In this document: in pieces, positions 45,853 through 55,545 of the stretch
Layout: every line of letters begins with the position of its first letter
Position numbering within the stretch: the first letter of the stretch is position 1
DNA from: Blepharisma japonicum
Taxonomy: Eukaryota > Ciliophora > Heterotrichea > Heterotrichida > Blepharismidae
Length of the DNA: 64,000 nt
Assembly: GCA_949751835.1 (NCBI GenBank)
Contig: CATKHK010000001.1
Location: 248,001 to 312,000, forward strand
Direction of reading: 5' to 3'
The notes under the pieces: model-generated
Database searches by the model: none
Told to the model about the DNA's origin: nothing
The model's input: only the letters and a program-made list of their open reading frames with translations
Program-made: the position numbers and the translations under genes

Positions 45853-47355
45853 ATGGCAATAGTTTATGCTTGCCTATCCATTGCTCTAGCAGCTATTTCT
45901 ATGCCTTTATACAAAACTTCTTCACATCGAAGCATTGGAAATAAAAATCTATTAAGCCAAAATTCTCATCCGCGAGAGCTTTTTTTATCCTTTAATGTTT
46001 CCAATTATAATGACGTAAACTTCATTTAGTATGTATATTACACCAAGGTTTCAATTGGAACGCCTCCTCAGCAATTTTTATTCATAATTGACACAACTAG
46101 TGCTTGAACATGAATTCCTTGAAATCAGTGCAGGCGTTGTCATACTTACGGTGATAAATTTATTAAGAAAAACTCTACAACCTATCTCAATACCACAGAA
46201 GTGAAGCGTATTAAATATTTTGATGGCTACTTAAGCACAGATACCTTTTCTATTGGAGACAGCGATTCTTTAGTTTTAGCTGACCTACCTTTTATTTTAG
46301 TTTATGATGAAAAACAAGAAAATCTTAATATGTGACAGGACGGAGTACTGGGTTTCGCATTTGATGAACGGAGTGCTGGGGCTACCTCGATTATGACCTC
46401 ACTAAAGAATAAAGGTAAAATCCAGAGCAAGCAATTTGCACTTTACTTAAGTGAGGCAAATGTCAATTCAAAGATGGGTGGCCTGGGAAGTTCATCCTTC
46501 ATACTTGATGGGTATGACCTGGAAAAATATTCATCCGAAAGTGCTTTTACTTATATCGACTTAGTCAATTCTAATGGACTATGGGAAATCAAATGCGATA
46601 AAGTAGAGTATTCAGGCGTCGAATATAATAAAGGTAAGACTGCTGTTCTTTGAACTGGATCGAGTGAAATTGTAGGTCCTGAAGATGATATGCGTAGTAT
46701 TCTGGCATATCTCTTCTCCAGCCCTGACTGCCAATATAAAGATACCTATAAAGGCACCTATTGCAAATGCAATGGGACTTTTCCTTCTTTAACGTTCACG
46801 TTTTCTGGCTATCCATTTACTCTTGAGCCCAGCGATTATTTTTATATTGATGATGGAAATTGCTATCCAAATTTTAATTCCATTAAATTGGATCATTGGA
46901 TCTTAGGTTCCAGCTTTCTCAGAAGATTTTATATTAACTTTGATATGGATGGAAGGAGAGTTGGGTTTGCAAAGATAAAATTAGTACCTCAAGAAGAAGA
47001 TAATAATGATAGCAGTTCTGGAGGCACAGCTGACTGAAAAATAGCTATTATTGTTGTACTAAGTATATTTGGCGGGCTATGAATTATAATAGTAGGAACA
47101 TTGCTGCTAATGTATTTGGTGAAAATTCATGTTGTAAGTAAGGATGAAAAGCCGACTGCAGAGAATTCTAGTTGTATAAAAGAAATGGCGAAGACCATAT
47201 CTAGTGCATCTAGCGCTGATGCAAGCAATAATAGATATGAAGAAAGAAAAGATACAGAAAATGAAAAAAGAGAGGGGAAAAAAAGTGACAAGACAGCAGG
47301 AATTATCAACTACCCAAAGTTAGAAGAAGTAAATATAATAGTTGAATGCAATTAA
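45853..47355 (+). CDS. Pepsin-like type I membrane protein, second catalytic Asp replaced by Trp
   Basis: This gives 495 residues after removing the 15-nt intron 46015-46029 (GTAAACTTCATTTAG), which follows NYND as in its relatives. Signal peptide 1-19. First site FLFIIDTTSAWTWI keeps Asp75, with TGS changed to TTS. Second site reads AVLWTGSSEIVGP: Trp262, from a TGA codon, replaces Asp. Other pepsin features are intact, including DGVLGFAF, QFALYLSE and RRFYINFDMDGRRVGFAKI. A membrane helix near residue 395-420 is followed by a 90-residue charged cytoplasmic tail. If TGA were a stop, the gene would appear broken at the active site. Confidence 0.9.
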
Positions 47356-48088
47356 TACTAAACGAGCCTACTTTAAGGATGCTTATGTTTTCTTAAACAA
47401 AACTCTTCAATTTGAAAGTGCATATATTATTGTTGATTCCTCACTTAGGAGTTCCCCCAGAGTTTGAAATGGCAAATCCAGCTAAAATTTCGTCAATAAA
47501 AAACTATAATGACTCTCAGGGTCTATGTTTAATTAATTCATACACTTTATGGCTAAATTGGATAAAATATATGTGAATTGGTCAAATAATTTTTGATTGA
47601 GTCTGAAATAGCTTTATCTATCCCTCTTAATTTACAAAAAAGAGAATTATCTATATATATACCTAAATGGATTGCCTTTTTTACAGATTGTTCTTTATGC
47701 ATTAATGATAATATATTTGCATTTTTTTAAAAGGAGACTTTAAGAAAAATTTTTAAATAAGCTAGTAAAAGTCCCTGTTATCCTAGAAGATATTATGCTT
47801 ATTGGGTTTTTCATCAGAGTTGGTTACATTTTACACTATATTATGCTATTAAAATATTTTTACCTTGTGTGAAAGTTTTACAATTTTAGCTTACATAAAA
47901 GTTCAGTTTCTATATAATCGATGAGCACATTTATTTTACTACTTAAAAGTTCTATAAAAAATGGAAAATCGTATAACAAATATGGCTATTTAATTACCAT
48001 TTTTCATGAGATCGATATTCTATAAAAGAGATAAATTGTATAACTATCATATTTAATTAGAAGATTGTGAGCTATTTTATAATAATAA
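47356..48088. other. Intergenic with a possible exon-1 relic and upstream motif
   Basis: AT-rich spacer between two pepsin-like genes. Around 47440-47515 there is a peptide-like stretch ending in KNYND that resembles the end of exon 1 of the family; the rest is not recognisable. Confidence 0.4.
47950..48050 (+). repeat. Two copies of an upstream motif before a pepsin-like gene
   Basis: Copies of TTCTATAAAA(A)ATGGAAAATCG start at 47950 and 48018, matching the pair at 45712 and 45778. The second copy lies about 71 bp before the ATG at 48089. Confidence 0.65.
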
Positions 48089-49636
48089 ATGAAAATATTA
48101 TTTGCTTTCCTTTCGATAGCTCTAGCGACTATATCTATACCTTTACATAGAGCCACCTCATCTGAGAGTGTAATAAAACAGGCTTTGTCAAGCTTAAGTT
48201 CTCCACCTCGTAAGCTTTGATCATATTCTAACATCACTAATTATAAAAATGTAAGCTTTATTTAGAACCAATATTATATTCAAGCTTCAATAGGAACTCC
48301 TCCTCAAACATTTACTTTTTTAATCAATACAGGGAGCTCTTATACTTGAATTGATGGAGCTGACTGCCTTGATTGTCATAATGGCAGCAAGTTTAATGCA
48401 AAAAGCTCTTCAACTTATCAAAATACTACTAAAACACAATTTATATCAAGCATGAGTGGCTCCTTAAATTGCTCTTTGGGTACTGATATTATTTCTATTG
48501 GGTCCAGTGATTCTTTGGTGGCAACTGGCCAGCCCTTTTATTTGACTTATAGTGGATCTTGGTATAGTGAATTTAAAGCAGACGGAGCAATAGGATTTGC
48601 TCCTAATTTATTGGAAGGTGAGATGAGCTCGCTGATTAGCACATTAAAGAGCGAAGGAATAATCCAACATAGGCAATTTGCTCTCTACCTTAACGGAAAA
48701 AATACCTATTCAGATTTACCTGATCATGATAGTTCGAACATAATGATCGATGGGTTTGATCTTGAAAAGTACTCAATAGAAAGTAGTTTTCATTATATAA
48801 ATTTATACGTAAGCGATGAGTTGTGGGAAGAAGATAAAGGCTTATGGGAAATTGACTTTTATTATATGAGTTTTGGAGATGAAATCGAATACAGCACTAA
48901 AACAACAGCTATTATTGACACAAGCATCAGCAGTATTATTGGCCCTTACTCAATGATAAGAGATATTTTATATAGTACCTGCTTGAAATCTATCAATGAT
49001 TGCTTTTGCTTATGCAATTCAAGCTATCCTGACCTATTTATATATATGGGTGACTGCAAATTTACTATGCGCCCAAGTGATTATTTAATACCTTTAGGAG
49101 AAGGATACTGCAAGCCAGCTTTCGATTGACTTAGTGGGATAGACTATTGAATCTTGGGTGATATCTTCGTTCGCAAATTTTATATTAATTTTGATATAGA
49201 TGGGAGGAGAATTGGATTTGCAGAAATTGAAGCAGATACGTTAAGGGAGACACCTTCTGTGTTCGAAGACAGTGACAGTGGGTATAATGGATCATCGGGC
49301 TCGTATAGCTCACATATGGATGAAGTAGGGTTTCCAACCTGAGCAATTGTTTTGTTAAGCGTACTGCCAGGGCTTATAGGCTTAGGATGCTCATTTTTCA
49401 TGTGCGTAATATTTAAAAATATTAATAGAAATTTGAGAGAGCAGATAATTTATAGAAATACAGCATCAGTAAATAGACCTAGCGTGACTGAACAAGCAAT
49501 AAATGAGAATTTAAATCAAGAAAGGAAAAGTATTGAAGGAAAAAATCTTGATAAAAATAATAATTTCACTGATGGGACAAATGAAAATGGTTCAAATCCT
49601 ATTGAAGGTGGTATAATGATGGGGGCTATTGAATAA
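48089..49636 (+). CDS. Pepsin-like type I membrane protein, first catalytic Asp replaced by Asn
   Basis: This gives 510 residues with a 15-nt intron at 48251-48265 (GTAAGCTTTATTTAG) at the family position, after NYKN. Signal peptide MKILFAFLSIALATISIPL. First site reads FLINTGSSYTWI: Asn75 replaces Asp while the TGSS that follows is canonical. The second site keeps Asp272 (AIIDTSISSIIGP). The closing block RKFYINFDIDGRRIGFAEI is intact. A membrane helix (AIVLLSVLPGLIGLGCSFFMC) precedes an 80-residue Asn/Glu-rich cytoplasmic tail. Four or more TGA-Trp codons are used. Confidence 0.9.
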
Positions 49637-50126
49637 AATAAAACAGCCAGTCAAGAATAGTCGAATAATTAATGGCCTTTTAATTTCAATTTATATTTTG
49701 CAAAATTAAATATCACAAATGCATACCAATTATAAAATTTAGCTTAATTTTGAGGTTCAATTGGCATTTTTTATATATCCTTCTTCAAAAAAATGAGCAA
49801 AGGGCTAGCTGAGAAAAATGATTTGATAGAAATTATTTTGCATGTAACTTTCTTCTAAAGCCTTAGTGAATAATTACCATAATGGCAAGCTTCGCTCAAG
49901 CGAATATGAGTCATAAATCTTAGAGCTAGCTAAAACCAAATGGCTCTAAAGGTAGCAAAACTCTGGAGAGAACACTTGGGATAGCTATGCTTCCCCTAGA
50001 CTTAAAAGCAAGAGACTGATGGCACAGCGTTAGTAAGTATTTCTAAAGGGTCAATCTGCAAATGGCAGTTTTAGTTTCAGAAGAAGGTATACCCTAAATC
50101 AAAAGGGTGTTAATGGCTTTAGCCCT
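49637..50126. other. Spacer with an unidentified insert-like stretch
   Basis: The stretch of about 49850-50105 looks richer in G+C than the surrounding spacers and has no open frame on either strand. It sits exactly where the body of the truncated pepsin-like copy should be. It has no tRNA or rRNA look that I can recognise. Confidence 0.4.
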
Positions 50127-50593
50127 ACATTAATTTTGACATGGAGGGCAGAAGAATCGGCTTTGCTAATATTAGAATGAGTCAGGACAGCGGAGACAAT
50201 GACGGAGGATCTAATAATAGTGGAAGTGATCAGGATTCTACAGAAAACGAAGATACTGGTGATAGCTCAGAAAGCTTTGCTGGATGGAAAATCGCTCTCA
50301 TTGTAGTGCTACCTACTGTTGCTGTAATCGCACTTGCAGCTGCAATTGGAATAAAAATATATAAAAACAAAACAAGAGGAAAACCTGCTAGAGAGCTAAC
50401 AAGTTCATCTGGAACAGAAAAAGAATTAAGTAATAAAGCAAGCACCCTCTCTAATAATGATCAAAATAATATTGCAGGTGATAAGAATGAAAAAAATGAA
50501 AGTGGTACTGTAGAAAACAATAAAAAGAAAGAATCTAAAATCGAAAATGCTGAAGAGCACAAAGAAGAATTAAAATCTGAAAATAGAGCTTAA
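50127..50593 (+). pseudogene. 3' remnant of a pepsin-like gene
   Basis: Homology to the family begins abruptly at YINFDMEGRRIGFANI, the last block of lobe 2, and runs through an acidic linker, a membrane helix (WKIALIVVLPTVAVIALAAA) and a 90-residue charged tail to a TAA at 50593. Both lobes, the active sites, signal peptide and intron are missing. The remaining 155 codons are intact, so truncation is recent or the tail is still expressed from an unknown start; no signal peptide is visible for that. Confidence 0.75.
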
Positions 50594-50783
50594 AAGGAAT
50601 GTGAATCAAATAAATAATATTATTTTACTGTTTCATCAGTCTAATTGTATATTTTAAAGAGACATAAACTAATTACATAAAAATTTCTACTTAAGTATTT
50701 TCAAATAAAAATCATCATTGAAAGAGCTTTCCAAATATTAATACTTTATTAATATTTTTAATAATCTTATTATTGTGGAAAAT

Positions 50784-52416
50784 ATGAAGTTATTGGATCT
50801 TTGGATATCCCTTGCTTTGGCTTCAGTCTCTATCAATCTTCATTGAGGTTCACTAAGAAATAATAATAAACTGGATGAAAGAAAAATTCACTCATGGCCC
50901 TCAAATTTAACACATTCTAATGTTCAATCTAATTCAAATTTTCAAAATGTAACCAATAATTTAGGAATTTTATTACACAGAGCTTTCATTAGGAACACCA
51001 ATGCAGTATTTTGCATTTCTAATTGATATAAATACAGAATGGACATGGGTAGAAACAATAGAATCTAAAAACTGACACACCGATCATCAATTCAACTCAA
51101 AACTATCCTCAAGTTTTTCAAATTCAACTAATAGGAAAGCTGTGGGAAGTCTTGAAGGAAAAATCAGTGGCTATGTGTGCACTGAAAATTTGGCAATAAA
51201 CAACTTTCTGATTCAAAATCAATCCTTTATTTTAGTTGACTATTATTCTGGTATAAAGGGCATCTCAGCAGATGGAGTTTTAGGTCTAGGGCTCGATTCA
51301 TCAGACGGAAAAGACTCTTATATAAATGCACTACAAAGCCAAGGGAAAATATCAAAGAAGCAGTTTTCCTTATACGTTGCAGGAGAAAAACACCTAGAGC
51401 CATTTTTATCAAGCTCAAATCTGATAATTGATGGGGACAATCTTTTTAAATATTCATCAGAAAAAGCTTTTACATATATTAGTCTTACAAATTCGAGTAG
51501 ATTTTGAGAAGTTCCATGCGAATCTGTGACATTTGGAGGAGCGGTTTATTTAGAAGCTAATACAGCAATATTTGAAACAGTATTTAGAGTGATTGCTGGG
51601 CCAGCAACTTCTATTTCTGATATTTTAAAAACCTTATCAACAGACTATGGATGTAAAATAGATAGCTTCAAAAATTATAAATGCGATTGTGGGGATATAT
51701 ATCCCGATATGACTTTCTATTTGGAAGGCCATGCGTTTACTATTAAATATAGCGACTACTTGAAGGAAGTTGATGGAATTTGTTACCCAATGCTCAAGTT
51801 TAACGGCGATGCTCGGCATTGGAGTTTAGGGACTAATTTTATGAAGAGATTTTATATGAGCTTTGATATTGATAAAAAGCAGGTTGGACTGGCAAAGGCA
51901 AGACTTCTTAAAATTTCTAATAAAGTAAGAGCCCCTCCTATCTCTAAAACTGCTGCAAGCGATCAACAAGCAGTCAATACAACAACAGCGAATACAAACC
52001 AAGTATCTGCAGCAGCAAACTCCACAGTAAGTTCTGGATCATCAAACTCAAGTGACTTATCAGCAGGTGAAATAGTTTTAATAGTTGTTTTACCTTCAGG
52101 AGTTCTGATTATTCTATTCTTCATTATCAAGGTTTTATTGTGGAGAAGGAGTCAAAAGGAGAAAGATCAGGAAAATAATATTAAGAAGCCTGCTGTTAAT
52201 AGTATTGAAGAGCCAGTTAGTAGAAAAGAAGAAAAAGAGGACTCTGCTTTAGGATCTAATGAAGATGAGATTTCCCATCTTACTTTTGATGTTGGGAAAG
52301 AGTTCTCAAGAGAAAGTGAGGTCTATGGAAAAGAAAATATGCATAAATTTGAGATAATTAAGACTGATTTAAGAGATACTGATCATAACGAAGAGGAAAG
52401 TTCGGATAATGAGTAA
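50784..52416 (+). CDS. Pepsin-like type I membrane protein, second catalytic Asp replaced by Glu
   Basis: This gives 538 residues. Its intron, at the family position, is 16 nt (50949-50964, GTAACCAATAATTTAG), the only one of that length seen here; the following exon reads EFYYTELSLGTPMQYFAFLI. First site keeps Asp76 but in the context DINTEWTW, without the usual Thr-Gly. Second site reads AIFETVFRVIAGP, with Glu259 for Asp. The remaining fold is normal (DGVLGLGL, KKQFSLYVAG, KRFYMSFDIDKKQVGLAK). A Ser/Asn/Ala linker, a membrane helix (IVLIVVLPSGVLIILFFIIK) and a 90-residue acidic tail follow. This is the most diverged member of the cluster. Confidence 0.88.
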
Positions 52417-52890
52417 ATTAATAATTTATGTCAAACCCTATGTATAAAATCGAGAGAAAAAAATTTACTTTAAGCTGATTGATTCGATTTATTTAAATAA
52501 ATATTCATTATGGTGTTTCTCTATTTTTACTTAAATCAAATTTTAAAATTAAATAGTAGAAATCTTAAGGAACTGACCCATATTAAGAGATATATCATCT
52601 TAGTTTAAAACATATGCCATTAGAAATAATCCTCTTTGCCCCAGGCTATTATCAAGAATCGAATTTCAATTGATAATGAATGGGAATTGATGCTTTTAAT
52701 TTTTTATATTGTGTAATAATATATAAAGCATAAAAAGATGAGAAATAATTAAAATCTAGACGAAAGATGAGTTAAATATAAATGCTTGCTTAATTATTAA
52801 TCTTAATTTTATTGTTGGTTTTAGTACTAAATAAAACGACAGTCAATACAAGTCAATTTGATTTAATTTTATAGAGAGCATAAATCAAAA
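52417..52890. other. Intergenic, no gene seen
   Basis: AT-rich spacer at the end of the surface-protein cluster. Nothing recognised. Confidence 0.5.
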
Positions 52891-54078
52891 ATGGCATCCT
52901 TTCCATCGAGCAGTGCAACATGTTCAATGTTGAATCCACAAAGACAGAATGACTCCGATCAAAATACAATCAGAAGAGAGCCTGCCAGAGCAATCAAAGA
53001 AGGACTAAATAACTACAATATGGGTGATTTCAAATCTGAAACATCAAGTGATTATTATTACAGTGCAGATAAATTGAAGACACTCTCCCATTATGCATCT
53101 TCACTTTTTGTTTCAGAAGAGTTGATGGCTGGCTTGCCTGGCAATAATCTCAAAACTGAAAAATCTAGAAGTATTGGGAATGAAGAATCCAAGAGCCCCA
53201 CCTCGACTGATCCCAGACAAGATTTACAAGAGGTTCCAGCTCAAATAAATATCGCAAGTGCTTTTTCTCAGCTCATAGAAAATGTAAAAATTTGTGCAAG
53301 CTCTTCTGGAGTCGAAAAGAAAGAGAATACTGAGAATATTCCTGAAGAATCTAAAATTTTTCTGGAAGAGGAAAAGAAAGATTGCCTAATGAACTGCGAT
53401 TCTTGTATACGCGCTTATCCAGAACTTGGAAGTTTATATGTTATGAAGGCAAGAGCTTTGTATTTATTTAAAGATTATCAGGAAGCATACGAACTCTGCA
53501 ACCAAATTATTTCGAAAGAAGCTTCTTTTCAAATGTTATATCAATTAATTTATTTTAATCCGCCGTCTGATGTAAAACTTAATTTTGGGTATAAAATATA
53601 CTCAATTAGAAAGTGGCGCTTTTGTGATTGCTGTCAATATAAATTCGACTACTTAAATGATACTCACTATGTATGCATGTATTGCCCCAAGCTATTATGT
53701 GAAGGCTGCAGCAAAAGGAAGCCTCCAAATCAAGAATTATGCCATCATTATATTACCTATGTAATGAAGAAATCACATGATACTTCTCAAAATAATCTTA
53801 CAATAGGAAAATGGGAAAATTTTAGCAAGAAAATACTCAAGAAAGGCCAAAAATTAAGCAATAATTTACAATTTGAGCCTGAAAATGCATGCGCAGCTTG
53901 TCATAGTAAATCCTCAGATATTTGGTATCAGTGTGCATACTGTCCTAAAGTGAGCTTTTGCGTAGAATGCCAACAAATGAATGATTTCTATACTAATTAT
54001 ACAAATTCATCAGCGCTCAAACATAAGCATAATGCTTCGCACATGATGATAAAAATAGTAATTCCACAATTTAAGTAA
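52891..54078 (+). CDS. Zinc-binding protein with TPR-like segment
   Basis: A 395-residue protein with no TGA and no intron. Residues 1-140 are polar and probably disordered. Residues 160-220 (SCIRAYPELGSLYVMKARAL, then YQEAYELCNQII) look like one or two TPR helices. Two zinc modules follow: CDCCQYKFDYLNDTHYVCMYC...CEGC (about 248-280) and CAACHSKSSDIWYQCAYC...CVEC (about 330-362). Both have ZZ-type spacing (CxxC...YxCxxCxxxxxCxxC), the second close to a ZZ finger. It is likely an adaptor for protein-protein binding. No enzyme domain seen. Confidence 0.75.
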   Translation: MASFPSSSATCSMLNPQRQNDSDQNTIRREPARAIKEGLNNYNMGDFKSETSSDYYYSADKLKTLSHYASSLFVSEELMAGLPGNNLKTEKSRSIGNEESKSPTSTDPRQDLQEVPAQINIASAFSQLIENVKICASSSGVEKKENTENIPEESKIFLEEEKKDCLMNCDSCIRAYPELGSLYVMKARALYLFKDYQEAYELCNQIISKEASFQMLYQLIYFNPPSDVKLNFGYKIYSIRKWRFCDCCQYKFDYLNDTHYVCMYCPKLLCEGCSKRKPPNQELCHHYITYVMKKSHDTSQNNLTIGKWENFSKKILKKGQKLSNNLQFEPENACAACHSKSSDIWYQCAYCPKVSFCVECQQMNDFYTNYTNSSALKHKHNASHMMIKIVIPQFK

Positions 54079-55545
54079 AACCAATTATAAATTTAAAATT
54101 GCAATTTTTAATTACTGTCTTAAGTGATTTACTGAAATGAGAGGGAAAGAAATTTAATTCTTTATAATGAGGATATTATTTTTTATTTTCAACTGCAAAA
54201 TGGAATTTGGAATTCTTATTCAGCTTTCTATACTTAATATTTAAACTATAGTTTTGTAAGGCGTTTATTTGGAAAAAGCAACTGCATTCTAATCAATATT
54301 TCCAAATTTATAGAATCTTCAAATTTTATTATTTATATAATTATAGTCTTGACGGTCAAAGTTCAAAATTAAACTTAGATTTTTCAAAATAATACTTTGG
54401 GCTATTATTGATAGTTAAATTATAGATTTATAATGACATTTCCCTTTAAAAAGTTACAATTCCTGAAAAGCTTTACTAATCTTATCCTCAAGCTAAAAGC
54501 TAAACTCTTATCGAATAAAAGCAAAAATTTAGTGAAAAGGTAGCTTATATCGAATATTTAAAGGTTAAAAAGCTGCAACCACATGATTCTACAAAACAAA
54601 ACGATAACATTAGAGAATTAGAGATCAGGAAAATAAATAAAAGGTGATTTTAAGCTTGCTCATAGAGTTTTCTTTAGAATTATTAAGCATGAATCTACTA
54701 TGTTTATATTCAAGAGTATATTCTGTATAAATTCGCAAAACTTCTATACTTTGGTATTCAAAGACAATTCTAAAATCAAATAATCAGTTATTTTCAGTAT
54801 GTAATACTCGAATAACCCTAATAAGAAGCATAGCCTGATCTCCTTTAGTTATTTTTAGTTACTCAGGTCCAATTGTCTAACCTTGGTCTGAATATTAGAA
54901 ATCAATTCAGGACAATTCATTGTTTGACTTATAAAGCCTTTTTGCATTGAATATCAGCCGATTCTATTATTTTTGAATCAAAAACTATTGCTAAGATGAA
55001 TCTATGATAATATAGTAAACTGTTAGATACTTTATCTAAATTGTCAAAAAAATTAAGACTCTCTAAATTTTCAATTCTGATTAAGAAATGGGTATATAAG
55101 AGTTGTAGAGAATGCTAAATCTATTTATCTAACAAAATAGAATTTGGAAAGGAGCATAGAGTGAGAAATGCCTTGAATTTCTAAATTATTTCACTCGTAT
55201 TAATCTTGAATATCTGCTTACTAAGAATAAACTAAATGCTTCAAGTTGTTAGAGAAACTTTAGGAGGCTTGTCGCATGTGGAGCTATCCTCCACATGTCA
55301 AAATAATTGTCACATGTGGAGTCTTCATACCTGTGAAACTCCACATGTGAAAAAAAAATTTACATTTAGAGGATGTCTCCACATGTGGTAAGCCTCCCAC
55401 AATTATTCAAATACATGATAAATCTGAAAATGTAAATGATATAGCTCCTAACTATTTTAACATATCTCATAATTTTCTACAAATTTCTACAAGTTATTCT
55501 TTTGCACCATTCTACAAAATTTATAGAATTCAATAAACCATTTTT
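54079..55545. other. Long gene-poor region with possible gene relic and a fold-back element
   Basis: The longest stretch without a gene. From about 54480 to 55250 short peptide-like frames are interrupted by many TAA/TAG, which may be a decayed gene, but I recognise no family. The fold-back element at 55263-55397 is listed separately. Confidence 0.45.
55263..55397. repeat. 135-bp fold-back element with CACATGTGGAG repeats
   Basis: The ends are inverted copies of each other over 21 bp: left 55263-55283 and right 55377-55397, sharing GGAGGCTT and CATGTGGAG, with about three mismatches. Inside are two more hairpins: 55275-55297 (9-bp stem, 5-nt loop) and 55310-55350 (13-bp perfect stem, 15-nt loop). 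The core CACATGTGGAG or its complement occurs five times. No open frame fits inside. It could be a MITE-like mobile element, a retained or mis-excised germline segment, or a cluster of binding sites. A clear target-site duplication is not visible. Confidence 0.75.
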
